Positions 24,211 through 33,410 of a stretch of DNA of 64,000 nt are shown here, one piece after another (positions within the stretch are counted from its first letter, which is position 1; each line of letters opens with the position of its first letter). Location: positions 199,078 through 263,077 of the forward strand of contig JNVV01000053.1 of the NCBI GenBank assembly GCA_000733355.1, read 5' to 3'. Made by a program: the position numbers and the translations under genes. The notes beneath the pieces were generated by a model. It ran no database searches. It saw only the letters and a program-made list of their open reading frames with translations, and was not told the origin of the DNA. This DNA is from Falciphora oryzae. Taxonomy: Eukaryota > Ascomycota > Sordariomycetes > Magnaporthales > Magnaporthaceae.

Positions 24211-25029
24211 ATATCGTAATAGCTTGACCCAGAACACAATGATACAAGATATAGAAAGAAACCGTGGCAGAGTTGGGCCCAAGTCAGGTTATGGTAAAGG
24301 AGTTGGGAGATATGATGCAACAAAAAAAGGGCGCAACTGAGAGGCGGGTTTAATCCACTCCATTGCAGTAATGACCAAAAGATAGGGGACAGAAAAAAAA
24401 GCAAAGAAAAAAAGGAAGTAAACAGATGATAAATCTCCAGAGAGCAGAAAATGGCAAGATATCCCGGAATTGGTCTGCAGGGCTCGGTTAGGGCCCTTTC
24501 CCTTTTTGAAAGGGATATACATTTACCCCGAGGATGGACACATCGACCTCGTGATGTCCGGGAGTATCCATATTCCGCACGACTGCATGCGCAGGTATAT
24601 ACCGACGCCCGGGTATCGTCGGCTGTGTGTGGGTGATAGTGTCCAAGACCCCTCTTTGCGGCTTGATTCCGTCCCATCAAGGCCGAAGACTTCCATGTCA
24701 TTAGATAGAGAAATGTACTTGGTTGGCGGCCCCTTACTGTTACTCCCGGCTAACCCAGAGTCTACGATTCCATATCCCGCCTAGTTAGGTGCTCCATATG
24801 GTGCTTTGACGATCATCCATATCACGACTGTGCACGGCAACCAACACTAAGGCAGATACTAGACCAAAGGATGCATGTGAAGTTCACGTTGAAGATTGCT
24901 AAAAAAAAAAAAAAAAAAAAAAGGATGATAAAAAAGAAAGAAAAAAAGGTGCAAGCCCCAACGCCATGGCACCGTGATAGAGGGCGAAGACAACAGTGTT
25001 TTCCAGGACATCTATGAAATCTAACCTTG
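24211..25029. other. Convergent intergenic region
   Basis: About 800 bp between converging genes, with an A22 run at about 24900-24922. Nothing else supported. Confidence 0.5.
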
Positions 25030-25769
25030 TCATCTCCCGGAACGGAGGCCGGACGCCGATCCCTCCCCTCGGTCGTCCCCGGCTACAAACATGTAATCCC
25101 CACCCGCGTCGGCGCCTCCCCTCCGCGTAGGGCTCCTCCTGGTGCTGCTACCGCCGCCTCCCACATCGACACCACCGCCACCACCCAGCCCTCCGCCGCC
25201 GTTGCCGGCCATCTTGCGCATCTCGCGCTGCTCGAGGGCGCGGCGGACGGTGGCCCAGCCAAGCAGGCCCGTAGTCCCCAAAATGAAGGTCCAGACGATG
25301 AGGCGGTCCTTGCGCGAGTCGCGGGCGAAGCACATGGTCACCACGTCCTTCTCCTCGGCGCCCTTGCAGATGGGCAGGTTGTACTTGAGGCAAAAGGCGC
25401 GGTTGCACTGCGAGCAGCTCGACGACGCCGCGCGCTTGTCCTCCATGTGCGACCGCGGGGCCGGCGTCGTCCCGCCCGCCTTGTCTTTATCCTTGTCCTT
25501 GTCTTTGCTCTTGTCGTCCTTGGGCGGCGCCGTCGGGCTCTGTGCGGGCGGCGCGGCGGGGGGCTCGTGGCCCGGCCCCAGCGGGATGATGGTGCTGTTT
25601 TTGAAGCAGGTGCATTTGCAGAATGTAGGCGGTGCTGTTTTTGTCCGTGCGGTCAGCTTGGTGATGGGCTGTTGTTGAGCTAGAGGGTGCCGCTTTGGAG
25701 CTTACAAGCCGCGATCGCCAGCGACGCGAGTGCTGCAAGGAGGACGAATATTATCGGTATCCTGGCCAT
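25030..25769 (-). CDS. Cys-rich secretory-pathway membrane protein, conserved fungal unknown
   Basis: Two exons, 25706-25769 and 25030-25634, 222 residues. Residues 1-21 (MARIPIIFVLLAALASLAIA) are a signal peptide or anchor. The luminal part has FCKCTCFKNSTIIPLGP, with a glycosylation sequon, then a Lys/Asp-rich linker. A second Cys block follows: SCSQCNRAFCLKYNLPICKG and VVTMCFARDSRKDR. One membrane span follows (LIVWTFILGTTGLLGWATVR), then a Gly-rich, Arg-rich tail. The intron (GCT T|GTAAGC to AAACAG|CA) splits a codon cleanly. The Cys spacing recalls a conserved uncharacterised ascomycete family; I do not know its function. It is divergent from mL50, sharing a 370-bp promoter region. Confidence 0.8.
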
Positions 25770-26139
25770 CTTGACTCTGGCGGCCTGATGCGTCTGGAGG
25801 CCAGAAATGGTGAAAGATTGAACAGACGATTGCTTGCGTTTGGGAGCTTTGGTCTGAAGTTCAAGTGACGATGCGCAAGTTCAAGACCCTGAACTCGTCG
25901 GCGAGCTTGCGGGCTGCGGCTCAATGCCGGCCAGCTGCGGGCCGTGCAGCGAAGTGAACGTAGAGTCGGGGCAAATCGCTGCCTCAGGCCCCAACTTTCT
26001 TTGCCGCTGGAGCTCCGCCAAAATTTCTGAAGCTTCTCAAGATCGACAGCAGCACGCGAGCGAGCGGCGAGGTGTGCAGGCGACCGTGGCTCGGCTTCCC
26101 ACGAGTCACACATATCAATTCGAATCACAGACGCGCAAG
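25770..26139. promoter_or_regulatory. Shared divergent promoter region
   Basis: 370 bp between the ATG of the Cys-rich membrane protein (-) and of mL50 (+). Both genes must take their promoters from this span. No specific motif identified. Confidence 0.5.
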
Positions 26140-27435
26140 ATGCGGCGGTTAACACAATTACGACAAGCCGCCGGGCTCCTTCACCCCCGCCGTCCGGCCC
26201 CGTGCGCATCCCGGTGCTTTGCCGCCACCCAAATCAGCAGCAACCCCAGCTTCTCGACGAGCCGCCCGAGGCCGGCAAAACGCGATGCCGCCGACGCAGC
26301 ACCCCTAGAGACCCCGACCGCTGTCCAGGACACCCCGCCGGCCCAGCCCGCTACTGCTACCCCCGCAGAGCCAGCCGAGGTGGCCGCCGCTGCNNNNNNN
26401 NNNNNNNNNNNNNNNNNNNNNNNNNNNNNNNNNNNNNNNNNNNNNNNNNNNNNNNNNNNNGCTGCCGCCGAAGCTGGAGTGGGCGCCGTCGCCCAAGGAC
26501 ATCGCCTACACCCCCGCCATCACGGGCGACGGCCTCGAGATGGTCGGCGGGCTCGACGGCTGGTGGGACCAGGAGGGCCACTGGAGCGGGCGCCTGGGGT
26601 TCGCGCCCTTCTTCGCCGGCGGCGGCGGCGCCAAGGTCACGGACGCGGCTGCGCTCGAGGCCGTCGTGCGCCGCGCCGTCGTCGAGGCGCTTGCCGTGCG
26701 CGCCGCCGCCGCCGGTCCTGCGAAGGAGGGGCACGGTGAGACCAAAGTGACGCTCACCGGCCGCTGGGCTGTTGGTGGGCGCGAGGCTGCGGTGCGCGCG
26801 CTGGGCGTGTCTCTGGAGGTGGCGGAGGATGGCAAGGCTAGGCTGGCACCCGAGCCGCCGGCCCACTTGGTAGCCGACCTGGCCGTGGACGGGGAGGCTG
26901 CTCCCGCAGAGAATGCGGAGTCTGGTGCTTTAGATGCTGGGGAGGCGGCTGCGCTTGTCGAGACGTGGGATCCCAGCTGGAAGACCACGTCACTCGATGA
27001 TATAACCCTCAAGTTTGCGGCATGTGGCACCTCGAAATCATCTTATGGGTTATTTCTGTCTACACACGCAAAAATGGCTGACAGTCCTCGTTCTCTGACA
27101 TATAACAGATCGCCAAGCGCATCCAGCAGCTCTCTGGCCATATTTTGGTGGACAGCAAGCTCAACGGCGTCCGCACAATCAATGACCTGATCAAGGTCTT
27201 GGTCACGCCGGCGAGGCCGAAGAAGCTCGCCGAGGAGATTATGTCGCGCGGCGAGCTGACCAAGCTGCCGAACGTTACCGTCTACGACCGCAGAGTCACG
27301 CCCATCGACAAGGACAAGATGGTGGGCCGCTGGAAGGTGGTTGTCCAGGAGCTCGAGAAGCGCGACCTCCCTGTCACAGGCAAGGGCAAGCACGGCCGGA
27401 GCGTCGAGAAGTCCTGGGTCAGGGGTGGGGCATGA
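26140..27435 (+). CDS. Mitochondrial large-subunit ribosomal protein mL50 (crosses an assembly gap)
   Basis: Start ATG 26140 (MRRLTQLRQAAGLLHPRR), an Arg-rich mitochondrial targeting sequence. A 67-base N run (26394-26460) interrupts the coding sequence. After it the true frame starts at 26462 (LPPKLEWAPSPKDIAYTPAI), which is not in frame with the 5' part at the stated gap length. The core block LDDITLKFA joins across an intron (27020-27108) to IAKRIQQLSGHILVDSKLNG, then LPNVTVYDRRVTPIDKDKMV and GRWKVVVQELEKRDLPVTGK, typical of mL50 (39S L50; yeast Mrpl13 group). The intron needs a GC donor (GCG|GCATGT) and has TAACAG at its 3' end. About 400 residues, depending on the gap. Identity is good; exact length unknown. 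Confidence 0.85.
26394..26460. other. Assembly gap (67 N) inside mL50
   Basis: A run of N within coding sequence. The frames on its two sides disagree by one base, so the gap length is not accurate, or the gap hides an intron. Confidence 0.95.
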
Positions 27436-28111
27436 TGCGGTGCCTTTTGTTACGCTTTTCGGAATTAAAACAAAGTTCTCTCGAGCTTACTGGGAACTCT
27501 TTTGAGTCTTGCCTACGCCCTCGGGACCACGGCAACCATCGGATTCCGTGCTCTTGGGTGGCGTTTCTCGTACAAATGGATTCACGCATGGTGATTCCCC
27601 ATCTTGCTTCCAAAAACGGGCGAAATCGAGGGTTTCTAAACCTGGACTGGTCTGTACAGAAATAGTGTAAGCGTATAGGGGTGTGTGGTATGTAAAACAA
27701 AACAAAAATACCGAGATCACCAGCATCCATGGAGGCACTCCCGCCCAGGCATAGCCGCGGCTCGCCAAGATGGAATCCCAGCACAGCCATGTTGCCGGAG
27801 CGAAGAAATAGAAAAAAACAAGCCCTGCGTTCCTTCGAGTTTCCGCAGAGGGCGTGAAACGCTAACGATCCGCGCCTCCGATGTTTGTACGTAACAGCTT
27901 TCCATTTATAGGGAGGCCGTCCCTTCACGGGCGGATCCGGACCCTTGCCCTGCACCCAGCCGCTCAGCAAGGCAACCCACTCGTGCTGTGGGCTTGGTTC
28001 TCAGCCTTCCGTATTTTCCCGACGGGTTAGGGCAAGCCTTGCAGCAGCAGCACCAGCGTTCGGCTGACCCCTCTTGTGCAGAACTGTCGAGGCCGGGAGA
28101 CATGAATCAAA
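27436..28111. other. Intergenic region
   Basis: About 680 bp between mL50 and tRNA-Phe. No gene or repeat seen. Confidence 0.5.
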
Positions 28112-28202
28112 GCGGGCTTAGCTCAGTTGGGAGAGCGTCAGACTGAAGTTACACTTCGGAAATCAAATCTGAAGGTCGTGTGTTCGATCCACACAGACCG
28201 CA
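28112..28202 (+). tRNA. tRNA-Phe (GAA) with intron
   Basis: The sequence folds as a cloverleaf: acceptor GCGGGCT paired with AGACCGC plus discriminator A (one G-A mismatch), D arm GCTC/GAGC, anticodon stem TCAGA/TCTGA with loop CTGAAGA, and T arm GTGTG-TTCGATC-CACAC. Anticodon GAA gives Phe. An intron of about 18 nt (TTACACTTCGGAAATCAA) lies one base after the anticodon, the canonical place. A run of eight T follows immediately and serves as the Pol III terminator. CCA is not encoded. Confidence 0.95.
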
Positions 28203-28210
28203 TTTTTTTT
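28203..28210 (+). terminator. Pol III T-run terminator of tRNA-Phe
   Basis: Eight T directly after the tRNA 3' end. Confidence 0.8.
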
Positions 28211-29017
28211 GCGCAATTTGCTGTTGAACCCTTTTTTTTTTTTTTTTTTTGGCTTCATTTCCTGCCCATTTTTATTTCCTCTTTTGACGCGCAATATTGG
28301 CCGACATCCATGCTCGATATTGAACATCAAAGCTGACCGTGCACCTACAGGGAACGAACACACGATTTGTAGCACTCGCAAGAACCATGGCCAGACACGG
28401 TCACTTCAGCTAATGAATGGAATGCGCAGTGTTGATAATCGTAAAATTCAGATTCCAAGAACTGGGTATCGAGCTAGAGAAAAACCAACCCAATAATTCG
28501 CAACCGAAAACACAAAAAGGACGACCGAATAACAAAACCCGTGTGTCCCTCTTTCCCACAATCTGAGGTTGCCGTGATCCCGTTCCAGCGCCTGACAAGC
28601 AGAAAAAAAAAAAAAAAAAAAAAAGTCCGTCATGAAAAAGGAAATTTGTACAGGGAAAACAAACGCCCGGCCAAACAGGACGCCATGCAGCTTCGCATCC
28701 AGTCACACCCAGGTAAATGCGCCGAACAGACGGAGGAAGAATGAGGGCGTTGCGAAAATGCGCCCCAAAAGCCACCAGCCGCTTTTCTTTCGTACATCGT
28801 CATCTGTCGCCTGAAGCCCGGTCGCTGTCGATCGTCGCGGCTGCCTTGTCTTCGCCAGATTGTTGTGTATTGGCGCCAAGCCGCCGAATAAACACCCCCG
28901 GGATTAGTCACACACCGGGATTTTTAGACGGGCGGCGTTACGCGCCAAGAGGAGGAAGCAGCCCCCTTGGACATGCACCCATTCATTGTTGTATGGGTGG
29001 CAAGCATTCGCCGCCGC
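28211..29017. other. Intergenic region
   Basis: About 800 bp with a T20 run (about 28231-28250) and an A22 run (about 28603-28624). Includes the likely 3' UTR of the small Cys-rich gene. Nothing else supported. Confidence 0.5.
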
Positions 29018-29284
29018 CTAGTAGCACTGGGCGCACTGGACGTGCTCGCACTGGCGGTTGCTGCACCGGTTGCTGATGACGAAGATGCCGCCGCAGCAGT
29101 GGCAGTGGCTGCCCTGCGAGAAGGAGAAGGACCGGACCGGGGCCGGGACGGTGCGCGGCGACGACGAGGTGCTGCTGCTGCTGCTGTTGTAGCCGTAGTT
29201 GTAGGTCTGCGTCTGCGCGATCTTGAGGACCGGCGCGCGCTCGGCCTGGTGGATGTGGGCGGGGACGGACGGGGGAGAAGACAT
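29018..29284 (-). CDS. Small Cys/His-rich (zinc-binding-like) protein
   Basis: Single exon, 88 residues, ATG 29284 to TAG 29018. The N-terminal 55 residues are Ser/Thr/Tyr-rich (TYNYGYNSSSSSTSSSP). The last 31 residues hold eight Cys and three His: SHCHCCGGIFVISNRC, then SNRQCEHVQCAQCY. The paired CxCC, CxxxxC and HxxCxxC spacing resembles a compact zinc-binding module. There is no signal peptide, so it is probably cytosolic or nuclear. A T-rich leader precedes the ATG. I do not recognise a named family. Short length is the main doubt, offset by the ordered Cys pattern at the extreme C-terminus. Confidence 0.65.
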   Translation of the reverse strand: MSSPPSVPAHIHQAERAPVLKIAQTQTYNYGYNSSSSSTSSSPRTVPAPVRSFSFSQGSHCHCCGGIFVISNRCSNRQCEHVQCAQCY

Positions 29285-32200
29285 GTTGGCTGAAAAGGTT
29301 GGTTGGTTGGTGGTGGTGGTGGTGGTGGCGAGAGAGAAAAGATGGCTTTGTTGGAAAGGAAATCTGACGTCGACAAGCGCTGTATGTGTTGTTTGTATTG
29401 GTCTGTTCTTTGTCGTGATACTCTTTGGTTGTTTGTGTGGGATTCTCTGTTTGCTCTTTTGTACTCTCTAGAGGCGCGAGTGTGAATCACAAACTTGCTT
29501 CTGAGCGAGGAGGGAGAGGGGGGAAGGCTCGCATTTTATGTCCCATCTCTGGCCCTGGGTGGTAGGCTCCCGTTCAGAAAGGCCAGGCGTGTGGCGTGGA
29601 TGGACCGTAATGAAAAAAAAAGTAACGTCCTCAGGAGGCTCTGGGTGGTGGTCGCGGCCACCCCCATGCACACACGCCCCCCTGCCTAGGTAGCCCCGTC
29701 ACACACACATACCTGGGAGCTTTCGACGTCGCACCTCCGAAATAGGCAACCTCCTGTTTTCCATGACATAGCCCCATTAGTCGGCCGATTCGCAAACGGC
29801 AGCCTCTGACTGGCCCGGCGGTGGCGGTTATCGTGCATGCAGTCCCTCCCAACCCGGGGAAGTGGGTGGTTGTGGGCGCGGGTTGTGGTACCCCACCCAT
29901 CCTTGCCTGCCCCCCAAGGCTCAGCCGGTGCCGGGACATGGTTGGCAGGGAAGAGAAGCAGGGACCCTGGCACAAAGATGAAGAGAGACCGAAAAAAAAA
30001 AAGCCACCCCCATCCCACAGCCACCAACTTCAGGCGTCTCTCCGGGTTCATCCCCGACCACTGAAGGTCGTACATGATCTGTTTTTGCTGCCATTTCCGT
30101 GCGCATGTCAGCCTAGTGTTTCCAGTAAACACTTCCCCTCATTCTGCCCTGCTGTCTGACCTGTCTTTTCTGCCTCTAGTCAATGTCCTGGCTGCCCGAG
30201 AGTTGCCCAATGTCCTTGACATGGAAACAAGGCCCGTTCGCCCATTTCCACTTTGTGTCGGGGCTGCCTGCTGCGAAGAGCAAGAGAAACACATTTCTCA
30301 TATCCGATCTGTGCCCGCGCGTCTCGCGACGAAGCGGTCTTGGCAGAAGAGGCGCGCCCACCAAATTTCCGCTTTTCGTGAAAAAGGCCACCCGATTCTC
30401 CCCGATCGTCCGTCCTTGCCTGTTTTTTTTTTCTCATTTTTTTTTTTCCTTCGCGGTGGGACGGGGGTCGTTCGTCTGTGTGTGTGTGGACTGACCAAAC
30501 ATGCGATTCCGATTCGTAACAAGGGGATGTAAAAAGAATGCAGGGACCCTTCACCAAACAGGCCCAGGGAGCAGCAGCAGTCCGCTCGCCGGCTCGGCCG
30601 GATCAGGCTTGGCACAGCATCCAACCTTGCAAAACCCTAAGCTAGGGAAGGGTGACATCGGTTGCTGGGGAGCTCCCTGGACAGGCGCATGCTTTCCCCG
30701 CATTATGCCATTTTTCGCCTCCCACCCCGGCCGAGCCAGGGCTCACTTCCCTTTTTCCTTTTTCTTGGTCAGCTTGGCTCTCCAGCAGCTGGACCAATGG
30801 CGAGCAAGGCGACGGTCGATGGAAATGCGTAATGGGTGTTTGCAAGCGCAGAAGCAGCAGCGGCCGGCATCGGGGCAGCATCATGGCGCAGTAAGGCACA
30901 GCGTGGGGGGCCTCGCCGTCTTGCTCCCTGGAATCTGTCGCCTAAGCCAGCCAAGCTCTTACTACGCTGCACCGTCCCCTACATAAGCGTCGCTGTTCTT
31001 GTTCCAGCTGCCTCTTCCATGAGTTCCCAGGCGCATCCGAAATGAATGCGCGCCAAGTCGCGGCGACTGTCCGCAAAGTCTACATCTGACTTGCCAACAA
31101 AAGTCCAAGGGGCATTGAGCGGCCTTGGCGCCGGCCTTTGATGCGCACTCAGCCACCGATGCCGTCTGTCCTTGCTAGCGCCCGCCAAAACATGACTCTT
31201 TTGCCCCCGTGAAACAGCACGGGCAAGTCAGGGCGACATCACGCTCCTCTCAGAAAAAAAGAAAAAAAAAAAGGAGGCACCGACGTCATAAGAGGGTCCT
31301 GCAGAGTCCGCTAGTCCACCCTAGGACACCCAGGTCCGCCGCCGTGCAGCGGCGGAAATGCCAATAGCGTCGTGCCTTAATGTATGGGCCAATTATGCGT
31401 CGGGACGTCCCACAGGCTGGTTCCTCAATGGAGATCTGAGGCCGCGATCCAATAAAAGAATGTCTTGCTCATGGTAGATCTCTCCCCGACCTCCTGCAGC
31501 AGGATAGATTTGCTTGTAGATCTTCGGGGAGTGTGAGCCACCGCCGACGAGCGACATAACACCACCACCACCACCACCACCACTGCCGGCCGTCGGACGG
31601 GAAAATGAGTGCGACGCCAAGGGTGCGCACGGGGTCGTTTGGATATACATGCACACAAAACAGGAAGCTTTTTGCTGCCCGTTCCTCTGCCAGGACGGGC
31701 GTGGCAGGGACCAGATCCCTTGGTGCGCTTGGGAGCAAAAGACCGGGCGTGCTCGAGCCCAAACCTACACAGACTAACGAGCTGTCTGGCCAGGTGGCTG
31801 CATGTTGTTCGCTGCCGTGTGCTGATTTGGCGCCCCGGGGTCCTCCATCGTAAGGTTTGTGCCTCCCAAATGCCGAAACGTGCTGCGCGTCGAGCACCAC
31901 AACCTTGTTCTCGTTCTACCCCGCATCTCGACCCAAGAGAAAATCTGGATGATGGCGCTGCAATGCTGGCTTGGGTGATCAGAAGGTTGACGCCACGGGG
32001 TGTCCCGAAAACCTATGCGAGAGCATTCCGGGTTTTCAAAGGGACGAGGCACACGCGTAAACAAGATTACCAAACACAGCGTCGCTCCCAAGTTTGCCTC
32101 GTATCTTATTTGCTGATGCTTTTGGAAAGCGAAATAGCTTCAAACAAAAAGAGCGCTATTGAATGTGTGGGTGTTTGGGTCAAAGAGAAGCCAAACTCTG

Positions 32201-32294
32201 CTTCCAGTGGTACCTTGGTCGCCGTAACCATGTAACATGGCCAAAAGTGGGAAAATGGAGGGGAAAAAAACAAAAGGTAAAGTTTGACGGGATT
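29285..32294. other. Long intergenic region
   Basis: About 3 kb. Frames here lack coding bias and convincing starts. There are short homopolymer and simple-repeat stretches, for example (ACC)n at about 31560-31583. No gene, RNA or mobile element can be supported. Confidence 0.45.
32264..32270 (-). terminator. Pol III T-run of tRNA-Asp
   Basis: Seven A on the plus strand (T7 on the minus strand), about 25 bp beyond the tRNA 3' end. Confidence 0.55.
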
Positions 32295-32376
32295 CTCTCT
32301 CGCCGGGAATTGAACCCGGGTCTCGAGCGTTGTGTTTGATGACAAGCTCGCATACTGACCACTATACTACGAAAGA
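32295..32376 (-). tRNA. tRNA-Asp (GTC) with intron
   Basis: Minus-strand cloverleaf: acceptor TCTTTCG pairs with CGAGAGA (one T-G wobble) plus discriminator G. The D arm holds GTAT with AGTGGTCAGT. Anticodon stem CGAGC/GCTCG has loop TTGTCA-C, anticodon GTC. T arm is CCGGG-TTCAATT-CCCGG. A short intron of about 10 nt (TCAAACACAA) follows the base after the anticodon. All invariant T-loop bases are present. Confidence 0.93.
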
Positions 32377-33410
32377 TGATTAGTTGGAGGCCGGGAAACG
32401 GAGGGGACTTTATGAGGGCAAACATGGGCCCAGGCACGACCTGAGATGGAAAATAGCCCCCACCACGTTATCCAAATCTTGACCAGGCTACCTACCAACC
32501 TAATTCCCAAACATCAGGGGAAAAAAAACCTCACCCAACCCAGATACCAGTTGGTAAGTTTCGGGCGACAGTGAGCGCAGAATCTGTTTCTTAAATCCAT
32601 ATCTGTGACCCTATTCGCCTGTCGACCTGCCCAATCTCGATTTCCCCCAGCCGTTTCCGATCGGATGTGGGCCCGTGACATCTCCACGATGCGACGCGTG
32701 CGCCTGGCATTCAGCCATTCAGCCTCGGTGGGGGCCAAATCTGCCAAATGCGGGCGTGTTTGGGTGGCTGCCTCACCGGTCTGCTAGAGCTCCGGGTCTA
32801 CTCAGCCCTTTTTTACATTCCTCGGAACCCCTGAACTATCCCATCTCTGGCTTGCCCTCGTGCGAGATGGAAGCCAGGCACCTGGTTTACGGCGGCCGTT
32901 CACATCGACCGCTTATTCCGGTGCCTGTGTTGCTGGCGGGAGCCTGCTACACTGAAGGATCTGGCCCCTATTCCCTGGTCCCCCGTCAGCCAAGTCAGCT
33001 CCGCTCCTCGCCGTGAATGAAATAGCAAACTCCATGGCCGACTTTTTGATACCGCGGTTGTATGTGCCGTAAAGGACGCGGGAAAACATGCTTGCTTGCC
33101 GGCTCTTTGTAGTCATCGGCCGAAAACAGCGCCGGGTTTGCTCGGTCAAGCAAGTCTAGGCAGGCCATCAGCTTGACCAACACAAACTTAGACCGAAAGG
33201 AAGCCATCTCTTTGTCTGGTAGTCCGATGGATACACCACGGCGGTGCCAAAGTCTGCTAGTAGGTTCGCTAGTGGAACCCAATCACTTCAATACAGAAAC
33301 CTACCACATATTTAATGGGCTTGACTCCCTCTCAAAGGATCCAAGTGCTCCTGTTCCAAATCCTATTACACACTTGAAAAAACCAACTTGAGCGACCATA
33401 AACTGGTACC
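32377..33410. other. Intergenic region
   Basis: About 1 kb between tRNA-Asp and the VWA/Vint gene. No gene supported. Confidence 0.5.
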
